DNA from: Butyrivibrio sp. AE3009
Lineage (GTDB): Bacteria > Bacillota > Clostridia > Lachnospirales > Lachnospiraceae
DNA: 64,000 nt
Assembly (NCBI RefSeq): GCF_000420845.1
Contig: NZ_ATVS01000001.1
Span: forward strand, 124,001-188,000
Direction: 5' to 3'
Below, in pieces: positions 50,984 through 58,335 of this stretch. The position numbers were made by a program, and so were the translations under genes. Below the pieces are notes generated by a model. The model was not told the origin of the DNA and did not search any database. It was given only the letters and a program-made list of their open reading frames with translations. The stretch's first letter is position 1, and each line of letters starts with the position of its first letter.

Positions 50984-51913
50984 TTATTCCAAAGTAATTC
51001 TTGGGTCAACAACCTTGTACATGATGTCACCGATAAGGTTCATGATTACGATAAGTGTCGCAAGAACAATGGTGGTTCCCATAACCAGAGGATAATCACG
51101 GCCGGTGATGCTGTTAACGAAGGCTCTTCCGATGCCCGGTACCGCAAAGATCTGCTCAACTACAAGTGAACCTGTAACAATACCTGCAAGCATGGGTCCG
51201 AAATAGGTAATAACAGGGATCAGCGAATTCTTAAGTGCATGACCGAAGATGATCTTGGTTCCCGACACGCCCTTGGCCTTGGCTGTTCTGATATAGTCCT
51301 GCCCCAGAACCTCCAGCATTGAAGATCTTGTAAGACGTGTTATGTAAGCCATGGGATAAAGAGAAAGCGTAAGGATCGGAAGGAATAATCCGTTCCTTGA
51401 GGCTCCGTTAGCGGGGAACCATCTGAGCTTAATGGCAAACAATATAAGAAGAAGGGAACCCATAATGAATGATGGCATGGATACGAACGCCGTGGTGATT
51501 ATCATTATGATCCTGTCTATCAGCTTGTTTCTGCGAAGGGCTGCTACGGAGCCAAGGACTACGCCGCAGATAAGTGCCACGAAGGCTGCTATGATACCAA
51601 GCTTGGCGGAGGTCTTCATTCCGTCCAGGATGATGTCGTTAACGTTACGTCCCCTCTGCTTAAGGGATGGTCCGAAATCAAAGCCTGTTACTATATCCTT
51701 AAGATAAGTGACGTACTGCATTCCCAGTGGCTTGTCCAATCCGTATTTGGCTTCCATTGCGGCCTTGACCGCCTCTGTTACGGCCTTCTCACCGGTGAAG
51801 GGGCCTCCCGGAACTGCATGCATTACGAAGAAGGTCACGGTGATAACCACCCAGATCGTAACTATTGCAAGGATCACTCTCTTAACAATGTACATAAGCG
51901 TTTTTGTGTTCAT
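50984..51913 (-). CDS. oppB: Oligopeptide ABC transporter permease OppB
   Basis: A 309-residue permease using the ATG at 51913 (AAAGGACAGG upstream); an in-frame start at 51958 gives an unlikely leader. Begins MNTKTLMYIVKRVILAIVTI, a typical OppB first helix. Six helices, with the EAA loop as DYIRTAKAKGVSGTKIIFGH ALKNSL and the C-terminal GREYP-like GRDYPLVMGT. First gene of oppBCDFA. Its ~165-base leader contains a terminator-like hairpin that may attenuate the operon. Confidence 0.95.
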   Translation of the reverse strand: MNTKTLMYIVKRVILAIVTIWVVITVTFFVMHAVPGGPFTGEKAVTEAVKAAMEAKYGLDKPLGMQYVTYLKDIVTGFDFGPSLKQRGRNVNDIILDGMKTSAKLGIIAAFVALICGVVLGSVAALRRNKLIDRIIMIITTAFVSMPSFIMGSLLLILFAIKLRWFPANGASRNGLFLPILTLSLYPMAYITRLTRSSMLEVLGQDYIRTAKAKGVSGTKIIFGHALKNSLIPVITYFGPMLAGIVTGSLVVEQIFAVPGIGRAFVNSITGRDYPLVMGTTIVLATLIVIMNLIGDIMYKVVDPRITLE

Positions 51914-51990
51914 AAATATTAACCTGTCCTTTGTTATTATGATGCTTTGAATTGTCAACCCGCCAAAGCGTTACCTCTTTAACGTGTGAA

Positions 51991-52035
51991 ATTTAAAAAA
52001 TATACAATGATATACAAAAACAGTACATCATTGTA
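51991..52035 (-). terminator. Terminator-like hairpin in the opp leader (candidate attenuator)
   Basis: Minus strand TACAATGATGTAC and GTATATCATTGTA pair over 13 positions (one G-U) around a 7-base loop, followed by TATTTTTTAAA. It lies about 45-80 bases after the predicted start point and 80 bases before oppB. The upstream leader segment TATACAAT (52056-52049) is complementary to ATTGTATA in the 3' arm (52008-52001), so an alternative pairing could disrupt the terminator. The pairing is read from sequence, regulation is inferred. Confidence 0.6.
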
Positions 52036-52084
52036 CTTAGAACTCAAGATTGTATACATGAATATTTTCATACAAACAACGTTA

Positions 52085-52113
52085 ATCATATGTTTCATGC
52101 AACTTTATGTCAA
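52085..52113 (-). promoter_or_regulatory. Promoter of the opp operon
   Basis: Minus strand TTGACA (52113-52108), 17-base spacer, TATGAT (52090-52085). Start point near 52078, giving a ~165-base leader to oppB. The region 52114-52295 upstream is AT-rich; no other feature was found in it. Confidence 0.8.
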
Positions 52114-52295
52114 GTACAATGGGTTAAAAATAGTCAAACTGATTAATTTAAATCAAGTATCCACTACTAAAACACATCTATCCGTCCACGGCGGACAAAA
52201 TCTCTTTTCTTGTTCTTATTATAATACAAATGATGATTGAACGGTATTGCGTTTCAGGCATTTTTTAAAATTAATTTTAAGAAATCTTTGTCCAC

Positions 52296-52328
52296 GAAAA
52301 AAGACCATTTGAAAAAATAAGAATGGTT
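52296..52328 (-). terminator. Probable terminator of the HPr-kinase-like gene
   Basis: Minus strand ACCATT and AATGGT pair around a 12-base loop, then CTTTTTTC. The stem is short (6 pairs) but position (~70 bases after the stop at 52397) and T-run fit. Confidence 0.45.
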
Positions 52329-52396
52329 TATCTTCTCAAACAGTCTTTCATCATGCATATTTATAATCTATCTTATTTGCTTGATCCTTTATTATT

Positions 52397-53302
52397 TCAG
52401 CCAACTTCAGCTGCGATCTTCTCCACTGTATCTGCCATCTCACTTAGTGTATCAACTCCTGCTGGTCTCTCGATAAGATACACAGGGCATCCCGATGCAA
52501 CCTTAAGACACAGATCCATAAGAGGCTTCTCATTGAGCCAGGGTCCGGTAAGTCTTGCAAGGAAGAGATTCTCTCTGAGGGCGAAGAGCTGGTTAAGTCC
52601 CGAAAGCTTCTGAACAGCAACCTTGTCAGTATTTGAGACTACAATGAAGATCAGGAATCTGAGGGGTCTCTTCTCTCCCACAAAGGCTTCGTTCACAGGA
52701 ACCAGGAACTTGTCCTTGTCCTCGTTAATGTAAATAAGGTCGTCCTCATCCAGTTCTCTTTTCTCAACTTCATTTCTGCAGAGCTTCTGATAGGGAAAAG
52801 CAGGATATACATTGGTGCCATCATTGTCTATTCTGACAGCAGCCACATCGTCTGCCATAATTCCGTAGCCTCGCTCCAATAAGACTTTAGTGAGGGATGA
52901 CTTGCCGGCCCCGGGAACACCGCTTATAAGAAATGCGCCGTCCTTGTCTGAAATAGCACTGCAATGAACAGCCAGTGTGTTCCTCTCAAGAAGCAGCATC
53001 GCATATGCAAAACCGAGAAGCCATGGCCCCACCATCTCAGGAGTGTAGCCTTCCTTGGTCTCATATACTATCTCTTTGCCATCGGTTATCTTGTAATAAC
53101 CGCCCTTATTTCTAAACACGGATCTGTCAAAATGAATATCGTAGGCTCTTGCGCCGACTGTATCAAGATGTGCCGTCACTTCGTCCTTAATGCTTCCCCG
53201 GTGTATGATCACATCTGAGGCGGACTGTTCATCAGCTGTGACGAGATGCGCAAATTCCACATCTGTCTCGGTTATAAGTCCGTAGATTTTATATTTGAAC
53301 AT
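52397..53302 (-). CDS. HPr-kinase-like P-loop protein
   Basis: A 301-residue protein using the ATG at 53302 (AAGGAG upstream); an in-frame start at 53446 adds an unlikely hydrophobic leader. The C-terminal ~180 residues resemble the kinase core of HPr kinase: NTLAVHCSAISDKDGAFLIS, P-loop GVPGAGKSSL, then ERGYGIMADDVAAV (the Asp-Asp of Walker B). The N-terminal ~120 residues (FKYKIYGLITETDVEF) differ from HprK, and the HprK signature with the capping loop was not found. So it belongs to the wider HPr kinase-related group, often of unknown target. It stands alone in its unit. Confidence 0.75.
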   Translation of the reverse strand: MFKYKIYGLITETDVEFAHLVTADEQSASDVIIHRGSIKDEVTAHLDTVGARAYDIHFDRSVFRNKGGYYKITDGKEIVYETKEGYTPEMVGPWLLGFAYAMLLLERNTLAVHCSAISDKDGAFLISGVPGAGKSSLTKVLLERGYGIMADDVAAVRIDNDGTNVYPAFPYQKLCRNEVEKRELDEDDLIYINEDKDKFLVPVNEAFVGEKRPLRFLIFIVVSNTDKVAVQKLSGLNQLFALRENLFLARLTGPWLNEKPLMDLCLKVASGCPVYLIERPAGVDTLSEMADTVEKIAAEVG

Positions 53303-53484
53303 TTTTAAGTATAATCTCCTTAAGTTTTTTACGACTAAGACATAGTAGCATATTTTTACGGAATATAAAAACCCTTGTTCATTCGCAGATATACTGAGGT
53401 TATAAAAAAAAATAAAAAAAATATTAAAAAAATATAAAATGTTCACTTTTTGTACACATTTTTGAGTTATTATTAACTTAAGTT

Positions 53485-53571
53485 AGTGATGCAAACGGTT
53501 CATTCGAACCAATCACTATCTCCCCCTCATAAGAAAATCGCAGGCACTCACGTCCCCCCGTGGGTGTTTTT
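53485..53571 (+). ncRNA. Candidate structured RNA with terminator
   Basis: AGTGAT/ATCACT (53485-53517) encloses GGTTC-ATTC-GAACC, followed 28 bases later by CACTCACG/CGTGGGTG (53545-53566) and TTTTT, an intrinsic terminator pointing right. There is no rightward gene in the 375-base gap between two leftward genes, so a small RNA of ~90 bases is the simplest reading. No convincing promoter was found, and the family is not recognised; the hairpin might instead be DNA symmetry upstream of the HPr-kinase-like gene. Confidence 0.35.
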
Positions 53572-53601
53572 GCGTTATAGGATTAATTTTATATAATTAT
53601 A

Positions 53602-53644
53602 AAAAAGTAGCCGGAAGCTGTATTATTATGCACAGCTCCGGCTA
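53602..53644 (-). terminator. Intrinsic terminator of the 146-residue membrane protein gene
   Basis: Minus strand TAGCCGGAGCTGT pairs with ACAGCTTCCGGCTA (one bulge/mismatch) around an A/T loop, then CTTTTTTAT. It lies 34 bases after the stop at 53678. Confidence 0.85.
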
Positions 53645-53677
53645 TATTTATGCTCAGAATTTTTATGCAAAACTCTT

Positions 53678-54118
53678 TTACGGATTGGCGTATTTGGAAT
53701 AGATTCCGATCAGCTTGATGATCTCTTCCTCACTGAGATTCTCAGAGGCATATTTCATCAGGCCTTCCTTATCCTTCTTTTCCACGTATCCCATAACCTC
53801 GGAAACAGTCTCAGCATCCATATGGTCTTCAACTATCTCTGTCAGGGTTTCCTTATCCTCTTCGGACATATTCTGAATGGCTTCTTTGACTTCTTCATTG
53901 TCGCCTGCAATTATTTCCGCATTCTGGGTAATTACTTCAACAGTCTTCTCTGCAGCAGCCTTTTTGGTCTTCTGGGCGATCATTGGCACCGCAACCTTAA
54001 TAAATATCATGATAACGACACATAAAACGATCATTGTGAACACAAGCCTGGCCATTGCAGCGCTTCTGTCCGGTCCTGCCGTATCGTATTTGACTGTATT
54101 TCGTTTGTTTTTTGACAT
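53678..54118 (-). CDS. Uncharacterised single-helix membrane protein
   Basis: A 146-residue protein I do not recognise. A basic N terminus (SKNKRNTVKYDTAGPDR) is followed by one membrane helix (~24-46, LVFTMIVLCVVIMIFIKVAV) and a helical, acidic outer or cytosolic domain (EEDKETLTEIVEDHMDAETV, YVEKKDKEGLMKYASENLSE). The Asp/Glu helices resemble small adaptor domains without diagnostic motif. Single-gene unit with its own terminator; it lies between the HPr-kinase-like and HerA-like genes. Confidence 0.65.
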   Translation of the reverse strand: MSKNKRNTVKYDTAGPDRSAAMARLVFTMIVLCVVIMIFIKVAVPMIAQKTKKAAAEKTVEVITQNAEIIAGDNEEVKEAIQNMSEEDKETLTEIVEDHMDAETVSEVMGYVEKKDKEGLMKYASENLSEEEIIKLIGIYSKYANP

Positions 54119-54304
54119 TTTTTCTAATACTCCTATATATATTTTAGAATAGGTTATACTTCTTTTAGAGTTTTGACACAGTTTAGCAACAAGTCCTATG
54201 TAATATAATATCTATCAGAAGGAAACTTCTGAACCCCCAACAATACTTTTTTTCATACACGGGTTGTTTGGTTCCCCACCGAACAACCCCTCCTCCCAAA
54301 AATC

Positions 54305-54324
54305 ACCACCGCAGATGCGGTGGT
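54305..54324 (-). terminator. Intrinsic terminator of the HerA-like gene
   Basis: Perfect 8-pair stem ACCACCGC / GCGGTGGT with a 4-base loop, 20 bases after the stop at 54344; GATTTTTG follows on the minus strand and TTCTTTTT on the plus strand. A second hairpin, GGGTTGTT.../...AACAACCC, lies at about 54260-54291. Confidence 0.8.
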
Positions 54325-54343
54325 TTCTTTTTGGTTATTTTTA

Positions 54344-55921
54344 TTATGATTTGAACAAGGTTGAAAGAATACCTCTTCCGAGGCTGGCACCTAGATTCCC
54401 TCCAAGTGTCTTACCGAATTTGCCGAACTTACCGCCAAAAGCCTTGCCGGCTTCACGGCCAACAGTTCCGGCAACAGAATTACCAACAGTCTTGATGGCT
54501 TGTTTCTTTCTTCTCTCCTCGGCTGCTTTCTGCTTCTCTGCAGCTTTGGCTGCTGCGGCATCTTCCTTGGCCTTAGCCTTGGCAGCTTCTTCCTCTGCCT
54601 TAGCCTTGGCTGCCGCCTCCGCATCTGCCAATCCCTTTCTCTCCAGGAACTCATAAGCTGAATCGGGATCTTCGGGCTCGTAGTACTTGCTGTACAGAAC
54701 GCTCTGCTTGATCTCTTTTGCCCTGAGATCATCATCTATGCCGCCCATATAGCTCTGAGGAGGCAGGATCTTGACCTTCTGACATACAGTAGGTGTTCCG
54801 TCCTCAGCAAGGAATGAGCATACTGCCTCACCGGTTCCAAGCTCCTGAATAACATCCGCAGTCTTAAACTCAGGATTCTCACGGAAGGAATCAGCTGCTG
54901 CCTTAACAGCCTTCATATCGGAAGGAGTATATGCATGAAGTGCATGCTGGATTTTGTTACCCAGCTGTGCAAGAACGCCGTCGGGAATATCTCTTGGATT
55001 CTGGGTTACAAAATAGATACCCACGCCCTTGGATCTGATGAGCTTAACCACCTGCTCGATCTTGTCCATAAGGAGCTTCGGCGTATCCTTGAAAAGAAGA
55101 TGTGCCTCGTCAAAGAAGAACACCATCTTGGGCTTATCAAGATCTCCTACCTCAGGAAGTGTCTCAAAAAGTTCAGACATCATCCACAGAAGGAAGGTTG
55201 CATACAAAGTGCCGTTATTAATAAGGCTTGTGGAATCAAGGATTGAGATCATGCCCTTGCCGCCTTCGCCTGTGGCAAACCAGTCCTTGATATTAAGTGC
55301 AGGCTCAAAGAAGAACTTGTCACCGCCTGCGATCTCAAGAGAAACAATGGCACGCATTATGGCTGCTACGGATACTTTGCTGATATTGCCGTAATCTGCC
55401 GCAAATTCCTTGTTGTTCTCAGACATATAGTTAAGAAGTGCCTTCAGATCCTTGGTATCCACAAGAAGCAGATCGTTGTCATCCGCAATCTTGAAGGCAA
55501 TTGACAGAATATCCCTCTGAAGATCGTTAAGTCCAAGGATTCTTGCAAGAAGAAGTGGGCCCATCTCGGAAACCGTAGTTCTGAGAGGAATGCCCTTTTC
55601 CCCGAATACATCCCAGAAGGTTGCAGGATATTTCTGATATTTGAATCCTGCTTCATCAAGGCCAAATCTGGCGATTCTCTTCTGCATATCCTCTGAATCT
55701 TTGCCCTCAGCCACCATTCCTGACAGGTCTCCCTTAACATCCGCAAGGAAAACGGGAACCCCCATATCACTGAAGGACTCAGCCAGAACCTTAAGTGTTA
55801 TGGTCTTACCTGTACCTGTTGCTCCTGCTATAAGACCATGCCTGTTGGCCATCTTAGGCAAAAGAAAAACATTCTCCCCCGATTCGGTATTTGCCACCCA
55901 AACTTTACCGTCTTTATACAT
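54344..55921 (-). CDS. HerA-like (DUF853) ATPase
   Basis: A 525-residue ATPase of the HerA/DUF853 helicase-like group. Walker A GLIAGATGTGKTITLKVLAE (~30-50) comes very early; Walker B appears in PKMVFFFDEAHLLFKD, and YFVTQNPRDIPDGVLAQLGN, IQHALHAYTPSD and CSFLAEDGTPTVCQKVKILPP match the family. Residues ~430-475 are an Ala/Lys/Glu-rich coiled coil (KAKAEEEAAKAKAKEDAAAA) and the tail is Gly-rich (GGKFGKFGKTLGGNLGASLG). These proteins are hexameric ATPases proposed to act on DNA; no NurA-type nuclease gene is adjacent. Confidence 0.9.
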   Translation of the reverse strand: MYKDGKVWVANTESGENVFLLPKMANRHGLIAGATGTGKTITLKVLAESFSDMGVPVFLADVKGDLSGMVAEGKDSEDMQKRIARFGLDEAGFKYQKYPATFWDVFGEKGIPLRTTVSEMGPLLLARILGLNDLQRDILSIAFKIADDNDLLLVDTKDLKALLNYMSENNKEFAADYGNISKVSVAAIMRAIVSLEIAGGDKFFFEPALNIKDWFATGEGGKGMISILDSTSLINNGTLYATFLLWMMSELFETLPEVGDLDKPKMVFFFDEAHLLFKDTPKLLMDKIEQVVKLIRSKGVGIYFVTQNPRDIPDGVLAQLGNKIQHALHAYTPSDMKAVKAAADSFRENPEFKTADVIQELGTGEAVCSFLAEDGTPTVCQKVKILPPQSYMGGIDDDLRAKEIKQSVLYSKYYEPEDPDSAYEFLERKGLADAEAAAKAKAEEEAAKAKAKEDAAAAKAAEKQKAAEERRKKQAIKTVGNSVAGTVGREAGKAFGGKFGKFGKTLGGNLGASLGRGILSTLFKS

Positions 55922-56011
55922 ACTCTCCTCCTTTTGCTACGTAAACTCCGTTATCAACTATTATAGCACCCCGCCCGCTCTTTTCTACATTATTATGTCA
56001 AATAAGCGCCA

Positions 56012-56040
56012 TTGACTGTGCAAACATTAGTTCGTATAAT
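56012..56040 (+). promoter_or_regulatory. SOS promoter with LexA box
   Basis: TTGACT (56012-56017), 17-base spacer, TATAAT (56035-56040). The spacer contains CAAACATTAGTTCG (56021-56034), which matches the Gram-positive LexA/DinR box CGAAC-N4-GTTCG at all but one position. A repressor bound there covers the promoter. The start codon of the polymerase begins only 6 bases after the -10, so the transcript is predicted to be leaderless. Confidence 0.8.
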
Positions 56041-56046
56041 GATTAC

Positions 56047-57309
56047 ATGGAAAAAGAACGCTCGTACATCTGCATAGATCTGAAATCCTTCTATGCCTCC
56101 GTTGAATGCGTGGAACGGGGACTTGATGTGATGACCACCCGTCTTGTCGTGGCTGACCCAACCAGGTCCGACAAGACTATTTGTCTTGCGGTTTCCCCTG
56201 CCCTTAAGGCTCTGGGCATTCCGGGACGATGCAGAGTGTTCGAGATTCCAAAGCACATCGACTACATAATGGCGCCTCCAAGAATGCAGAAATATCTGGA
56301 TTACTCTGCTGAAGTCTACGGCATATACCTTAAATACATCTCCAAGGATGACATTCATGTCTATTCAGTGGATGAAGCCTTCATGGACGTCACCGATTAT
56401 CTGTCGCTCTATCAGATGTCGGCCCGGGAGTTGGGACAGCGCATCATCAGAGATATATACGAAACTCTGGGGCTTCGCGCCACCTGTGGCATCGGCACCA
56501 ATCTGTATCTCACCAAGGTTGCTCTGGACATTACCGCCAAGCACTCTCCCGACTTTATCGGAGAACTGGATGAGAACTCCTACAGGGACAAGCTATGGGA
56601 TCACAAGCCCCTTACAGATTTCTGGCGTGTCGGCAAGGGAATCGCCAACAAGCTCGCCACCTACGGCATGCTGACTATGCGTGATATCGCCCACGGCGAC
56701 GAGGATCTGTTGTACAAGCTTCTGGGAGTCAACGCTGAACTCCTTATCGATCATGCCTGGGGAAGAGAACCCGTATCAATTCATGATATCCGCTCCTATG
56801 AATCACAATCCCATTCACTTACTCAGGGTCAGGTCCTTATGAGCGACTACACCTTTGAAAAAGGGCAGGTGATCGCCAAGGAGATGATGGATGTCATGTG
56901 CCTTGACCTAGTGGACAAGGAGCTGGTCTCCAAGTCCTTTTCACTGATGGTGGGCTACGCCAAGGGTACTCCCATTCCCTCAGCCAAGGGAACCTTTTCC
57001 CTGGACACTCCCACCAACGCTTCTTCTATTCTTATTCCCAAGATTGCGGAACTCTACACTCAGATAGTCAATCCCGCATATCTGATCCGAAGAATGTATG
57101 TCGTGTGTAACGGCGTCACAAGCGAAGAATATCTGCAATACTCCTTCTTCATGCCTCCGGAGGATCTTGAACGGGACAGGAAAGTCCAGAAGGCCGTCCT
57201 TGAGATCAAAAACAAATTCGGCAAAAACGCTATTCTCAAGGGCCTTAACTTCGAAGAAGGTGCCACCACCAGAGAGCGCAACAACCAGATAGGCGGCCAC
57301 AAGGCGTAG
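56047..57309 (+). CDS. Y-family DNA polymerase (UmuC/YqjW type)
   Basis: A 420-residue Y-family polymerase. SYICIDLKSFYASVECVERG (first catalytic Asp and steric-gate Tyr/Phe region), CLAVSPALKALGIPGRCRVF, VYSVDEAFMDVTDYL (catalytic Asp-Glu), RATCGIGTNLYLTKVALDI and DFWRVGKGIANKLATYGM (HhH) are visible. It is of the UmuC/UvrX branch, distinct from DinB at 10687. No Shine-Dalgarno precedes the ATG, which sits where transcription should start. It leads a rightward operon with YolD-like and LMW phosphatase genes under a LexA-boxed promoter, so it is DNA-damage inducible by inference. Confidence 0.93.
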   Translation: MEKERSYICIDLKSFYASVECVERGLDVMTTRLVVADPTRSDKTICLAVSPALKALGIPGRCRVFEIPKHIDYIMAPPRMQKYLDYSAEVYGIYLKYISKDDIHVYSVDEAFMDVTDYLSLYQMSARELGQRIIRDIYETLGLRATCGIGTNLYLTKVALDITAKHSPDFIGELDENSYRDKLWDHKPLTDFWRVGKGIANKLATYGMLTMRDIAHGDEDLLYKLLGVNAELLIDHAWGREPVSIHDIRSYESQSHSLTQGQVLMSDYTFEKGQVIAKEMMDVMCLDLVDKELVSKSFSLMVGYAKGTPIPSAKGTFSLDTPTNASSILIPKIAELYTQIVNPAYLIRRMYVVCNGVTSEEYLQYSFFMPPEDLERDRKVQKAVLEIKNKFGKNAILKGLNFEEGATTRERNNQIGGHKA

Positions 57310-57340
57310 GTCTATCCTTTACATAACCAAGGAGTAAAAC

Positions 57341-57676
57341 ATGCCAAGGCAGAAAATGTCCATGGACAAAAGAGCCGCCCAGTTCCTCCCCTTCCAGGCA
57401 GTAAAAGGACTGGATGAAGCTCTTCGGGCCAAGGAAAAGATAACCGTTGATAAAATAGAATTGTCCGAAGAGATGTACGAGGAGCTTGATAAGAAGATGC
57501 ACCTTGTCCGAAAAGGCAGCATCATCACCTGCATCTATTACCACAAGGGCGAATACATCAAGCTGACCGGAATCGTAGCCCGATTTGACGAGATCTCCAG
57601 GGTGCTTCAGATAGTTAATACAAAGATAGATTTTGACAATATCCTCGATATAGTCTTTAATGATAGAGTATCGTAA
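57341..57676 (+). CDS. YolD-like protein
   Basis: A 111-residue protein of the YolD family: MSMDKRAAQFLPFQAVKGLD at the start, then a region of beta strands (SIITCIYYHKGEYIKLTGIV) and a helix-poor C terminus. YolD genes are commonly linked to UvrX/YqjW Y-family polymerases, and the family is suggested to be their small partner. Here it follows the polymerase by 31 bases, as expected. Cytosolic; exact role unknown. Confidence 0.85.
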   Translation: MPRQKMSMDKRAAQFLPFQAVKGLDEALRAKEKITVDKIELSEEMYEELDKKMHLVRKGSIITCIYYHKGEYIKLTGIVARFDEISRVLQIVNTKIDFDNILDIVFNDRVS

Positions 57677-57698
57677 GAACGGAGGATAGGACATAAGA

Positions 57699-58283
57699 AT
57701 GATCAGAATATTATTTGTTTGCCACGGCAATATTTGCCGCTCTACCATGGGCGAATTTGTCATGAAGGATATAGTTAACAAGCAGGGACTTGCAGGAGCC
57801 TTCCACATTGAGTCCTCTGCAACACATACGGATGAGATATGGAACGGCGCCGGAAGCCCTGTGTATCCTCCCGCCAGAGCCAAGCTTAGGGAACACGGAA
57901 TAGGAACTGATGACAATGAACTTGGTGTCAGCGCCAAGAGAGCAAGATTAACCAGCAGAACCGATTATGATAAGTTTGACTTCATCATAGGCATGGACAG
58001 CGCCAATATGCGCAATCTAAATGGTATCTTTGGCGGTGATCCGGAGCACAAGCTCCATAAGATGCTGGACTACACCGACAGGGAAGGCGATGTGGCAGAT
58101 CCCTGGTATACAGGCAATTTCGATGCCACCTGGAGAGACGTATCGGAGGGCTGTCACGGACTCTTTCGCAGCATTCTCACAGACAAGCGCTTCTCCAAGG
58201 AGTTATCGCAGTTCGATGCTTCTTCGGATGACAGCTTTGAACATAGCGACCATCTGACATATGATGATTTTCCCAGAGGATAA
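57699..58283 (+). CDS. Low-molecular-weight protein tyrosine phosphatase
   Basis: A 194-residue LMW-PTP. The active-site loop CHGNICRST (Cx5R followed by Ser/Thr) is at residues ~9-17, and the acid Asp is in DVADPWYTG near ~131. Length is slightly above the usual ~155 because of an acidic tail (FEHSDHLTYDDFPRG). It may dephosphorylate Tyr or arginine residues in proteins. It is the third gene of the SOS operon, 22 bases after YolD, an uncommon place for this enzyme, and ends at a strong terminator. Confidence 0.9.
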   Translation: MIRILFVCHGNICRSTMGEFVMKDIVNKQGLAGAFHIESSATHTDEIWNGAGSPVYPPARAKLREHGIGTDDNELGVSAKRARLTSRTDYDKFDFIIGMDSANMRNLNGIFGGDPEHKLHKMLDYTDREGDVADPWYTGNFDATWRDVSEGCHGLFRSILTDKRFSKELSQFDASSDDSFEHSDHLTYDDFPRG

Positions 58284-58286
58284 TAA

Positions 58287-58317
58287 ATGGGCAGTGCGAC
58301 TTGATCGCACTGCCCAT
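58287..58317 (+). terminator. Intrinsic terminator of the SOS operon
   Basis: Perfect 13-pair stem ATGGGCAGTGCGA / TCGCACTGCCCAT with a 5-base loop, followed by ATTTTTAC. It begins 3 bases after the phosphatase stop and may also close the convergent membrane-protein gene. Confidence 0.9.
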
Positions 58318-58335
58318 ATTTTTACTCTTTACATA

